Below are positions 51,947 through 59,253 of a stretch of DNA of 64,000 bases, in pieces; the stretch's first letter is position 1, and each line of letters opens with the position of its first letter. The notes beneath the pieces were generated by a model that saw nothing but the letters and a program-made list of their open reading frames with translations, ran no database searches and had not been told where the DNA came from. This DNA comes from Butyricimonas synergistica DSM 23225 (lineage in GTDB: Bacteria; Bacteroidota; Bacteroidia; Bacteroidales; Marinifilaceae), in assembly GCF_000379665.1 (NCBI RefSeq), contig NZ_KB903359.1, forward strand, positions 721,475 through 785,474. Direction: 5' to 3'. The position numbers and the translations under genes are program-made.

Positions 51947-52969
51947 ATGGCAAAGAATATAGAAATACGAAATAGTACGGCTGAGTTTCTCATCTTCATG
52001 CTTGAGGGTAAGGAGGATGGGATCCAAGTGATGTATAAGAATGAGACCATTTGGGCGACACAAAAGGCTATGGCGCAGCTTTTTGATGTGGGAGTACCTG
52101 CAATCAGCAAGCATCTTAAAAACATCTTTGAGAGTGGAGAGTTGGTTGAAAATTCAGTTATTTCCAAAATGGAAACAACTGCTTCGGATGGCAAGAACTA
52201 TAACACGACATTCTATAATCTCGATGCCATTATCAGTGTCGGATATAGAGTCAATTCTGTTCGTGCCACTCAGTTCCGGCAGTGGTGTACGTTTGTACTC
52301 CGCCAGTTTGCTATTCGCGGATATGTGCTTGATCATAAGCGAATGGAGAACGGGGCTTTCTTAGGTGTGGATTACTTTGAGCATTTGCTTGCCGAAATAA
52401 GGGAGATAAGACTGAGTGAACGTCGTTTTTATCAGAAACTCACGGATATCTATGCTACGGCAATAGACTATAACAAGGATGCTCCGACAACCCGTCTTTT
52501 CTTCAAGAAGGTACAGAACAAAATGCACTATGCTGTGCATGGACATACCGCTGCGGAGTTGATAGTTGAACGAGCCGATGCGAATAAGGAACACATGGGA
52601 TTGACCACATGGGAGAATGCTCCGAATGGAAAAATTGTCAAAACTGACGTGTCTGTAGCAAAGAACTATTTGCGAGAAAAAGAATTGGAAGAAATGGGCA
52701 GGATAGTCAATGCGTCCCTTGATATGGCAGAAAGTATGGCTATGCGTCATATACCTATGACAATGGAAGATTGGGCAAAGCGAATAGACAAATTCATCAA
52801 TTTATTTGATAGTCCTATATTACAGGATAGCGGAAAGGTTTCTGCTGAATTTGCTAAAGAGTTTGCTGAATCAGAGTTTGAAAAGTACAGGATCATTCAA
52901 GACCGCCTTTTCCAATCTGACTTTGATAGATTTGAGGATAATAGCCTTCCTTCATTGGATGTGGAATAA
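51947..52969 (+). CDS. RhuM family protein
   Basis: A 340-residue member of the virulence RhuM family, first noted in a Salmonella pathogenicity island and frequent in mobile DNA. Landmarks: MYKNETIWATQKAMAQLFDV (residues about 28-47), a HTH-like VPAISKHLKNIFESGELVEN, YNLDAIISVGYRVNSVRATQ and FRQWCTFVLRQFAIRGYVLD, and a C-terminal Fic/Doc-like helical part with FFKKVQNKMHYAVHGHTAAE. The biochemical role is unknown; a toxin or DNA-binding role is possible. It lies 63 bases after the defence operon on the same strand and may be a separate unit. Confidence 0.85.
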   Translation: MAKNIEIRNSTAEFLIFMLEGKEDGIQVMYKNETIWATQKAMAQLFDVGVPAISKHLKNIFESGELVENSVISKMETTASDGKNYNTTFYNLDAIISVGYRVNSVRATQFRQWCTFVLRQFAIRGYVLDHKRMENGAFLGVDYFEHLLAEIREIRLSERRFYQKLTDIYATAIDYNKDAPTTRLFFKKVQNKMHYAVHGHTAAELIVERADANKEHMGLTTWENAPNGKIVKTDVSVAKNYLREKELEEMGRIVNASLDMAESMAMRHIPMTMEDWAKRIDKFINLFDSPILQDSGKVSAEFAKEFAESEFEKYRIIQDRLFQSDFDRFEDNSLPSLDVE

Positions 52970-53290
52970 TTATGATGCCATTAGGAGGTTGGCTAAATCA
53001 GCCTAAGGAATATGGCAGATTCATGTAGTTAAATTAGCAAGCGTTCGTACAATAGTTCTGTGTTCATCATCTAATATCTGCATTTATGGTGGCCGACATT
53101 ACTCCGGAATACTGGCATTGGAACTTGAATTATGAAAAATGATTCCTAAAAGAGTTCGTAAAAGAACTACTGAAATACGCTTGTCTATGGTAGCTGTCAA
53201 ACAGAGCCTACAAAGATGTTGGACGACACTCCAAAATACGATGCACATGGAGTGAAAACGAACTCCATAGTTGCTATAAAGTTCAATCCT
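52970..53290. other. gene-free stretch after the RhuM gene
   Basis: No supported coding region. Only short open frames occur and none has a recognisable protein. It leads into the repeated block at 53291-53585. Confidence 0.45.
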
Positions 53291-53585
53291 GCTTGCTGGA
53301 GATTGGCAACATCTCACGAGCGATTTATCGCTTGGGGTATTGAGTTACCCTAACTCAATAAATGTTGTATAATGGGCAAGCCCAGACGCAATTTAACTGG
53401 CAAATTTCGCTTTTGGGCGAGAAAGACGAGGAGAAATGCTGGCGAAAAGAAAAAATGCCCAAATAACGCCTTTTTCTCATCAATCAGCTTGCTGAAGGAT
53501 TTGGCAATCTCAAACGACCGATTGGTTGCTTGGGGGGATTATGCTACCCATATAAGATAATGTCCGTACAACGGGCAAGCCCAGT
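53291..53585 (+). repeat. two imperfect direct repeats of about 95-99 bases
   Basis: Copy A (53291-53385) and copy B (53487-53585) both start with GCTTGCTG, share GGCAA…ACGA.CGATT…GCTTGGGG…ACCC…AATG and end in GGGCAAGCCCAG, a small palindrome. The spacer holds TGCTGGCGAAAAGAAAAA (53437-53454), also found at 33410-33427. A hairpin, GCAACGAC/GTCGTTGC (53591-53632), follows. The block separates the defence cargo from the mobility module. Confidence 0.55.
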
Positions 53586-53689
53586 CAATGGCAACGACCG
53601 ATTCCGTGAATCAGCATGAAACCAGTCGTTGCGCTTAAACTTTGGCTTATATACGAATGGACACTTTTAGAATAAAGTCAAGTGGAGAG

Positions 53690-54769
53690 TCAATAATGGT
53701 AATCCGGCATGAACCGATAAATGCCACGGCTTTCCTGAACCACCATCCGTTTGTTCGTGAGAAACTTAATCAGCTCTACAATCTTGTTGTGATTCAATTT
53801 CGTTCCTGCCAGTTCGTAGGCGGTGGTCAGTTCTTCTTCTAAAGCCTTATATCCCGAAATAGTCTCTTTACCGTCAAAAGCCAGTTCGAGAGCCTTGCGA
53901 TGGATGGCTTCGTGGATATCCTTATAAGGGGAGAACGGTTCCTGTTTGGGACGACCTGCGCTCTTCTTTGTCGGCACATAGTCCGGCAGAAGTTCGGGCA
54001 GTGATTGGTCATTGATGCAAAATGCGAATGGCAGGAAGTCTTTGGAACGGGTATGCACACTTTCCACTTTGCTGATGTTGCTGTTGTCCTTGTCTTTTTC
54101 GATTTGGATGACAGTCTCAGCCTTGTTGTTGATTTCCGTGCCGATGTGCCCACGGGCATTTTCATCGCTTTTGTTCTGGTGAAGGATGGTGTGAAGATGA
54201 ATCTGGTATTCGTCAGTCCACTGCATAAGTTTGGATATTACACATGTGGCTTCACTTGGTGAATTGATGTCATAAACCAGGTCGCGTATTCCGTCAATCA
54301 CCACGAAGCCGAGACCCTCAATCTGACTGATGGCATCGTCTATGATAGCCAAACGCTCCTTGGGATTGAACTTGCGTAGAGCGAGAAAATAGAAACGGCC
54401 GCAATCCTCATTGGCCGGCAACTCTGCCAGTTTCATGATACGATGCATCACAATCATACAATGGTTCTGACTCTGTTCTGTGTCAATGTAAAGGATGCGG
54501 TTCTTTCCTTCTGGGAAATCCGTTGTGTAGTTAAGGACTTCCTTTCCGGACAAAGCAGCTGCCACCATAGCGGAAACATTGAAAGTCTTTTTGCTTTTAG
54601 CCTTGCCAATGGATGCACTGAAATTTCCCAATGTCCCGACAGGCACTCCGCCTATTTTCAGAACTTCCGGCTCCTGTTTGTACTCCTTTCCCAAACTGAG
54701 CATGGTATCTTGCCATCTTGTAGCGACCTGAGCAAGATCTTCAATGGGTGTTGCTGTTTCCATACTCAC
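53690..54769 (-). CDS. RepA/RecA-like AAA ATPase of mobile elements
   Basis: A 359-residue cytosolic ATPase of the hexameric RepA/KaiC-like type common in Bacteroidetes integrative elements. The P-loop is degenerate-looking but present: GNFSASIGKAKSKKTFNVSA (about 50-69). Further motifs are RILYIDTEQSQNH (about 93-105), LGFVVIDGIRDLVYD (Walker B, about 151-165) and a C-terminal winged-helix-like part. It probably helps replicate or excise the element. It overlaps the upstream HTH gene by 4 bases. No primase or mobilisation gene follows, unlike in NBU/Tn4555-type elements. Confidence 0.83.
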   Translation of the reverse strand: MSMETATPIEDLAQVATRWQDTMLSLGKEYKQEPEVLKIGGVPVGTLGNFSASIGKAKSKKTFNVSAMVAAALSGKEVLNYTTDFPEGKNRILYIDTEQSQNHCMIVMHRIMKLAELPANEDCGRFYFLALRKFNPKERLAIIDDAISQIEGLGFVVIDGIRDLVYDINSPSEATCVISKLMQWTDEYQIHLHTILHQNKSDENARGHIGTEINNKAETVIQIEKDKDNSNISKVESVHTRSKDFLPFAFCINDQSLPELLPDYVPTKKSAGRPKQEPFSPYKDIHEAIHRKALELAFDGKETISGYKALEEELTTAYELAGTKLNHNKIVELIKFLTNKRMVVQESRGIYRFMPDYHY

Positions 54770-55140
54770 CAGTTTTTAGGGTTAGGCTTGCGACGATGTG
54801 AGGCATACATCGCTTCGTTTTCTTCCTCATAGGTGAGAGGTACTGACGTTTTGCGTGATGCTTCCAGCCATTTGTCGAGTTCGTCACGATAGATATAGAG
54901 GTGCTTTCCTTGCTTGATTACAGGAATGCTGTCCTTCTTTATCTTGTAATAAAAGGTGGAGACCGGCATTTTCAGATAAGCACAGGCTTCCTGTACCGTC
55001 ATAGGTACATGCAGATTCTCCTTTGGTTCACTTTGACGGTTAAGATTGTCCCTAAGCAAATTTTCCATACTTGCGATTCGCTCGCATAGTTCGCCTACCA
55101 CTTTCGGCAGGTCGTTAAAAGTTAACTCAGTTGCAGTCAT
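54766..55140 (-). CDS. excisionase-like helix-turn-helix protein
   Basis: A 124-residue protein with a MerR/excisionase-type winged helix: VPMTVQEACAYLKMPVSTFY, then YKIKKDSIPVIKQGKHLYIY and RDELDKWLEASRK (residues about 45-95). The N-terminal 40 residues form a coiled-coil-like helix (VVGELCERIASMENLLRDNL). In Bacteroidetes elements this gene directly precedes the RepA-like ATPase, as here, with a 4-base overlap. It may act as directionality factor for the integrase. Confidence 0.87.
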   Translation of the reverse strand: MTATELTFNDLPKVVGELCERIASMENLLRDNLNRQSEPKENLHVPMTVQEACAYLKMPVSTFYYKIKKDSIPVIKQGKHLYIYRDELDKWLEASRKTSVPLTYEEENEAMYASHRRKPNPKNW

Positions 55141-55240
55141 ATTATCAATAATTTAAATTAATATGCTGCAAACCAACAGAATGAAATCTTGCAGAAATTC
55201 GTCAGCCGGAAGAATGATTACCGTCTGCACGGTTTAATTC

Positions 55241-56032
55241 TCAAGTGTTGTTATGAAAGCGGAAATCTCTTTTGTCCGGCACGTCAATAGGAATGTCGCA
55301 TGGGGCATTAACACGCAAATTGGCTTCCAGATATTCTATATCAGCGTTACGCAATTCGTATGGGAAAGATGATTTGATGAATACCGCCCTGTCGCGACGG
55401 GAGACTCCAAGCCGTTCGCCGATATTCCAAGCCAAATGTCTTAAAGAGGGAGAACTGAGCTTTGCTTCTTTCGTTGAATGGATTGGCTGGCAGTCTGTCA
55501 CCCGATTTTCGGCAAGACACTCGATATTGTGGAATAACGTGCTGATATTCTCCTTTGACAGATATTTTGAGGCCTTTTCCACCACATATTCACGGATGGC
55601 TATCATGGTATCCCTTTTCCGCTTCACCTCTTTCAGCTGCTCTTCCACGAGAATGCTCTCGTATTTTTCCAAACTGTCCGGCATTTGTTCCAGTATAACC
55701 GGTTGAGTCTCTGTTATAGAATTATCTGAGCTAACCTCTTGCGAACAATTACTTTGTACTCGCTTATTTATAGCACTATTGTTAATACTCTTATAAAGCC
55801 CTGCCATTACTTTGCGGAATACGGCAAAGGTCACAATGAGCATTACCAAAGAAATAATAAAAATGGTGACATCAAACAGAATGTAGTGATTGAACTTTTC
55901 TCCAAGATTGTATGCGGTGAGTGCCGAGAGTGAAACGATTACCACGCATACCAGACTACTGATGTCCGCGGTTTTCTGAACTTGTACATTATTCTCCATA
56001 TAGTTGTGATTGTTTACAATTCTATGCCACAA
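55241..56032 (-). CDS. two-helix membrane protein of the mobility module
   Basis: A 263-residue protein, or 252 residues if ATG 55999 (MENNVQVQKTADI) is used, which has a better N-terminus. Two hydrophobic segments (SLVCVVIVSLSALTAYNLG and YILFDVTIFIISLVMLIVTF) are followed by a soluble part with a helical region and, near the end, LSSPSLRHLAWNIGERLGVS that may interact with nucleic acid. I recognise no family, although similar proteins sit between the integrase and HTH genes in Bacteroidetes elements. Role unknown. Confidence 0.68.
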   Translation of the reverse strand: MWHRIVNNHNYMENNVQVQKTADISSLVCVVIVSLSALTAYNLGEKFNHYILFDVTIFIISLVMLIVTFAVFRKVMAGLYKSINNSAINKRVQSNCSQEVSSDNSITETQPVILEQMPDSLEKYESILVEEQLKEVKRKRDTMIAIREYVVEKASKYLSKENISTLFHNIECLAENRVTDCQPIHSTKEAKLSSPSLRHLAWNIGERLGVSRRDRAVFIKSSFPYELRNADIEYLEANLRVNAPCDIPIDVPDKRDFRFHNNT

Positions 56033-56099
56033 AGTTCTGCACTAATTTCCATATAACCATAAATACTAATGGTTGTTGGACAGATATTTATAAATAATT

Positions 56100-56143
56100 A
56101 TGGTTAGAATATGAATCATACTCAGAAATCATACTCTAACCAT
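56100..56143 (-). terminator. hairpin downstream of the integrase gene
   Basis: The 15 bases at 56100-56114 and 56129-56143 pair with one mismatch (ATGGTTAGA…TCTAACCAT) across a 14-base loop. It lies 22 bases after the integrase stop. The U-run on the minus strand is weak, so regulation by protein binding cannot be excluded. Confidence 0.5.
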
Positions 56144-56165
56144 ATAAAAACGGTGTTTATGTCCG

Positions 56166-57284
56166 TTAGCTCTTACGAATCAGGGAGATTTTATTGCTGG
56201 CTTTTCGCTTGTTGCTATCCACTACTTTCATGTATCGTTGGGTAGTGGTGATGCTTTTGTGCGCCATGATACTTTGAATGGTCCGGATGTCCGTTCCGGC
56301 AGCAGCCTGCAAGGTGGCGAATGTTCTCCGGTACGAGTGGAACGTGATGTTTTTGGTGATACCGGCAGTTCGAATCCACTCTTTCATGGGGTACTGTGTC
56401 CAGCATCTTTTCAGTCCCTTGAATACCAGTCCTGTCTTTTCCGGGGAATAACCGATTAATTGCAAGGCCTCATCACTGATGGGGATAATATCTTCTGTCT
56501 TTGTCTTTTGAGTGACAGTATATACGCATTTTCCTCCGGCTGCAAAGTCAACGATTTCTTCCCACCGCAATGTGAGAATATCGCTGATTCTCAAACTTGT
56601 CAGGCAAGAGAACAACGAGGCGGTTTTCAGAACCGGTATCTTGCAGGGCGTTTCTGCCAATCTGTACAGTTCTTCTACGCTGAGATAGTCTTTGACCACA
56701 TCTTCCGGCTCTATTTTCTCCAAGAAATCGTTTACATTGGAATGAATCAGTTTATTGCGATAGAGTATTTTGAGGAATCCTCTGAATGTGGACCAATAGC
56801 CCACGGCTGAATTGCGTGATATGGGACGCTCCGGACGTCTCAGTTGCTTCGCATTGAGCAGATACTCCCTGAACTTGTTGCATAAGTCCACGTCAATCTC
56901 CTCGAATGAGCATTTACCGCCCACGAAATTGCAGAAATGCAGATAGACGAACTCCCATTTTTGGTCGTGTTTGCGGAGTGTCTTCTTATAATAGGCAAGG
57001 AAATCTCCTTTCATCTTGCTCTTGTCAAAGAAATCATACCGTTCATTGACGATGGATTCAAAACGTCGGCATCGGATAGCTTCCGCCTTTTCCGACATGA
57101 CGGCATTGAAGTTCTGTTCCCGTTGGTTCTTTGGATTGGCATAGATATAGATGCCCAAAGATTCATGACGGATTACCTTCATACTCTCTTTGTCGCGATA
57201 ACCGGGATAATAATCCAGATAGAATGACAACATGTTTTTCTTTAGAGGTCTTGTCCTCAATGTTACAGTTTTACATTCGTGCAT
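56166..57284 (-). CDS. tyrosine recombinase (integrase) of the island
   Basis: A 372-residue tyrosine recombinase with an N-terminal Arm-type region, an SAM-like core-binding domain (about 90-195, FVYLHFCNFVGGKCSFEEID) and the catalytic domain. Catalytic residues are visible: Arg in CLTSLRISDILTLRWEEI, His-x-x-Arg in ITFHSYRRTFATLQ, His in IMAHKSITTTQRY and the nucleophile Tyr in the same segment. ATG 57284 (MHECKTVTLRTRPLKK) is the usual start of this family; an earlier ATG at 57356 adds a hydrophobic leader that is not expected. It lies about 2 kb from the proposed attachment site at mnmE. Confidence 0.93.
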   Translation of the reverse strand: MHECKTVTLRTRPLKKNMLSFYLDYYPGYRDKESMKVIRHESLGIYIYANPKNQREQNFNAVMSEKAEAIRCRRFESIVNERYDFFDKSKMKGDFLAYYKKTLRKHDQKWEFVYLHFCNFVGGKCSFEEIDVDLCNKFREYLLNAKQLRRPERPISRNSAVGYWSTFRGFLKILYRNKLIHSNVNDFLEKIEPEDVVKDYLSVEELYRLAETPCKIPVLKTASLFSCLTSLRISDILTLRWEEIVDFAAGGKCVYTVTQKTKTEDIIPISDEALQLIGYSPEKTGLVFKGLKRCWTQYPMKEWIRTAGITKNITFHSYRRTFATLQAAAGTDIRTIQSIMAHKSITTTQRYMKVVDSNKRKASNKISLIRKS

Positions 57285-57391
57285 AATGATAAATATTATA
57301 ATTGGTGAATAATCTGTTGCAAACCAATACAATGAAACAATGCTGAGGACTGCCATTACTGAAAATGATTCTTGTCTGTGCAGAATAATTC

Positions 57392-58852
57392 TCAGATGCC
57401 GGATTTTTCAGCCATAACCTTGTCAAAATCCTCTTTCAGCAGGAACATCGACTTGCCGTGATGCATCTTCCGTATGCTGTTGTACCTCGCATAATTATAA
57501 ACATCATCCCTGCGAATGCCGTATTTTTCCATCGCTTCGGCTACACTGTAATACCTTTCCCGTTGGTCGAAGCCACCGTTTTTGATGATGTCGATATGGT
57601 CTTTGGAATACTGGACTTTGCCATAAACAACACGGGAGGGGATTTTATGGCGATGCACAAACGAACATCGGGCATCTTTGCTCATGCCGTAGATTTCTTC
57701 CATTTGCTCCGCACCAATCCATTCCTTGATATTGTCAGCCGCTTTGTACTTGGCAAAGAATCGGTCAACTGACAGTTGTTCGTAATAGTTGAACCCACCA
57801 TGACTGATTTTAGGAATGTCGTTTTCACGGCACAGCCTGCAAATGGTTTTCCTGTTCATCTGATAGGTTGTCGCAATTTGTTCGGATGAGTAATAGCCTT
57901 CGGGGATTACAAAGGTCTCTTTCGGCATGTCGTATTTCTTTTCCCGTTTCTTGGGTGTATATGTTCCATCGCGATGCTCAATATAGACTTTGTCAAACTC
58001 CGAACGCAGCACCATTGTCCGGCTTCCTTGCCTGAACCGCTTGATGTCGTACTTGTTGACATAGTAGCTGATATTAATCTTGGTAAGTCCGTATTTCTCT
58101 GTGATTTCATCGTAGGTATAATAGTCGGGATTCAGCTTCTCCTGCTTTTCCTTAATCGCGTCTATATGGGCACGGGAATAATACACCTCGTGGTGGCGGT
58201 TGATTCGGGGGATATTGTGCCGCAAGGCAAATGTGATTACCGCATTACGGCTCATATTATATTTCTCCATAACCTGCTCCGGCGTATAGTAGCTTGCTGG
58301 ATTGATATCCTCGGCAAGGTCAGCGAAGTATTTGTCTATAAGACTACGGTTGTAGAACACCCGATTGCCCTCCTCAATCTTCGGGATGTTATACAGCTTG
58401 CATCTACGGTAGAGGGTTTTCTTTTGGATTTGGTACTTCTCCAAGATCTCATTCGTGGTGTAATAGAGTGCGGTCTGTTTCCTTCCATAATTACGTTTCT
58501 TGTAATCAGGTGCGTTGTCGAACATCTTTTCAATGTCCGACTTGCGGATAATGGTACGCCCACGAAGTTGTAAAGCCCGGATGATTCCGACAGCCATGTG
58601 GCGATAGATGGTCGCCCGGCTGATACCTAAAAGGGTAGCGGCTTCGGCAGGGGAGAGATACAACTTGCTCCCCACGATACCGACTTCCTGCATGGGCTGC
58701 TCATTTTGCCGTTCCTCGTAAGCCTGCAATCGTTGCTTCCGCTTCTTCTCTTTGTACGCTTTTTCATTGCACAATTTGCTGCAATAGCGTGTTACCATCG
58801 TGTGTGCTATAAATGGTTTGCCGCACCACTGGCATTTTCTCTGGATTTCCAT
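57392..58852 (-). CDS. DNA-binding protein with zinc knuckle and seven tandem HTH units
   Basis: A 486-residue protein, start ATG 58852 (MEIQRKCQWCGKPFIAHTMV). The first 35 residues hold CQWCGKPF…RYCSKLC, a four-Cys zinc site. Then seven excisionase/MerR-like HTH units of about 60-70 residues follow, each beginning with a Tyr-rich strand: LYLSPAEAATLLGIS, YYTTNEILEKYQIQ, YYTPEQVMEKYNMS, YYTYDEITEKYGLT, YYSSEQIATTYQMN, WIGAEQMEEIYGMS and YYSVAEAMEKYGIR. Such proteins occur beside Bacteroidetes integrases. The gene faces a 10-base repeat array next to the attachment site. A role as accessory recombination factor or repressor is inferred. Confidence 0.85.
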   Translation of the reverse strand: MEIQRKCQWCGKPFIAHTMVTRYCSKLCNEKAYKEKKRKQRLQAYEERQNEQPMQEVGIVGSKLYLSPAEAATLLGISRATIYRHMAVGIIRALQLRGRTIIRKSDIEKMFDNAPDYKKRNYGRKQTALYYTTNEILEKYQIQKKTLYRRCKLYNIPKIEEGNRVFYNRSLIDKYFADLAEDINPASYYTPEQVMEKYNMSRNAVITFALRHNIPRINRHHEVYYSRAHIDAIKEKQEKLNPDYYTYDEITEKYGLTKINISYYVNKYDIKRFRQGSRTMVLRSEFDKVYIEHRDGTYTPKKREKKYDMPKETFVIPEGYYSSEQIATTYQMNRKTICRLCRENDIPKISHGGFNYYEQLSVDRFFAKYKAADNIKEWIGAEQMEEIYGMSKDARCSFVHRHKIPSRVVYGKVQYSKDHIDIIKNGGFDQRERYYSVAEAMEKYGIRRDDVYNYARYNSIRKMHHGKSMFLLKEDFDKVMAEKSGI

Positions 58853-58960
58853 ATATTTGCTTTTTGCACATATATGCCTTGGTCTCGGCATACAATCAAC
58901 ACGAGGTTGTTGTCTGCACTCGACTTTCGGCAATATTCGTCGCCTTTAATTTCGTCGATT

Positions 58961-59045
58961 CTGTCTCAACGCGTCTCACAATTTCTCACAGCGTCTCACA
59001 CTGTGTCTTCTATAGCGGTTTGGCTCATTCTCATTGCGTCTCACA
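58961..59045. repeat. array of 10-base repeats (GCGTCTCACA) near the attachment site
   Basis: GCGTCTCACA occurs perfectly at 58971-58980, 58991-59000 and 59036-59045, and imperfectly at 58961-58970 (CTGTCTCAAC) and 58981-58990 (ATTTCTCACA). The first four units are directly abutting, one turn of the helix apart. The array is 108 bases from the start of the seven-HTH gene and about 200 bases from the mnmE end. It is a probable binding array for the integrase arm domain or the HTH protein. Confidence 0.65.
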
Positions 59046-59138
59046 TCGTGCCTAAGATGTCGCTATGATGAGTGCGAAGTGTCCGCTTATTTGTTCGGCG
59101 GTAGAATTATGGTACAAAATGATGCTGGAAATCCGCAA

Positions 59139-59156
59139 CCAGTCAGATTTGACTGG
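59139..59156. repeat. perfect palindrome near the right attachment site
   Basis: CCAGTCA (59139-59145) and TGACTGG (59150-59156) flank GATT. It lies about 90 bases from the mnmE stop, between the repeat array and the terminator, and could be a further recombinase or regulator site. Confidence 0.45.
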
Positions 59157-59165
59157 AAACCACAT

Positions 59166-59194
59166 AAAAAGAAAAGCCGCTGGCTATCAGCGAC
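59166..59194 (-). terminator. intrinsic terminator downstream of mnmE
   Basis: On the minus strand GTCGCTG…CAGCGGC forms a stem (complement of 59176-59182 and 59188-59194, with one G-U pair), followed by TTTTCTTTTT. It lies about 45 bases after the mnmE stop and, by the island model, is supplied by the island. Confidence 0.7.
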
Positions 59195-59238
59195 TTTCTT
59201 CTAGTTGGCTATGGTTGTTTACGACTGTTTACAAACCG

Positions 59239-59253
59239 TCATTTCCCGATGCA
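59239..59253. other. candidate right attachment site (attR) at the mnmE 3' end
   Basis: The last bases of mnmE read TGC ATC GGG AAA TGA (Cys-Ile-Gly-Lys-stop) on the minus strand. The core TTCCCGATGCA (59243-59253) recurs at 33117-33127. SGI1-type islands use the same codons of the same gene in Proteobacteria. Confidence 0.55.

Larger units (their letters stand above)
33117..59253. mobile_element. proposed genomic island inserted at the 3' end of mnmE
   Basis: The limits are two copies of TTCCCGATGCA (33117-33127 and 59243-59253). Read on the minus strand each encodes Cys-Ile-Gly with the start of Lys; the next bases differ (AAG TAA left, AAA TGA right), so each copy ends with Lys-stop. The right copy is the true mnmE end. 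A tyrosine recombinase, excisionase-like HTH and RepA-like ATPase lie at the right end, as in an integrative element. Most cargo is defence-type. No relaxase or conjugation gene is visible, so any transfer would rely on a helper. The 11-base core is short, so the left limit is inferred. Confidence 0.55.

Noticed and set aside
53372-53560. 62-codon open frame between the two direct repeats
   Set aside because: It consists mainly of the repeat copy B and has no protein features of its own.
57285-57356. Longer integrase start at 57356
   Set aside because: The extra residues form a hydrophobic leader not expected in a tyrosine recombinase, while MHECKTVTLR is a usual start.
58961-59045. Possible CRISPR array
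   Set aside because: The repeat is only 10 bases, mostly abutting, with no spacers and no cas genes.
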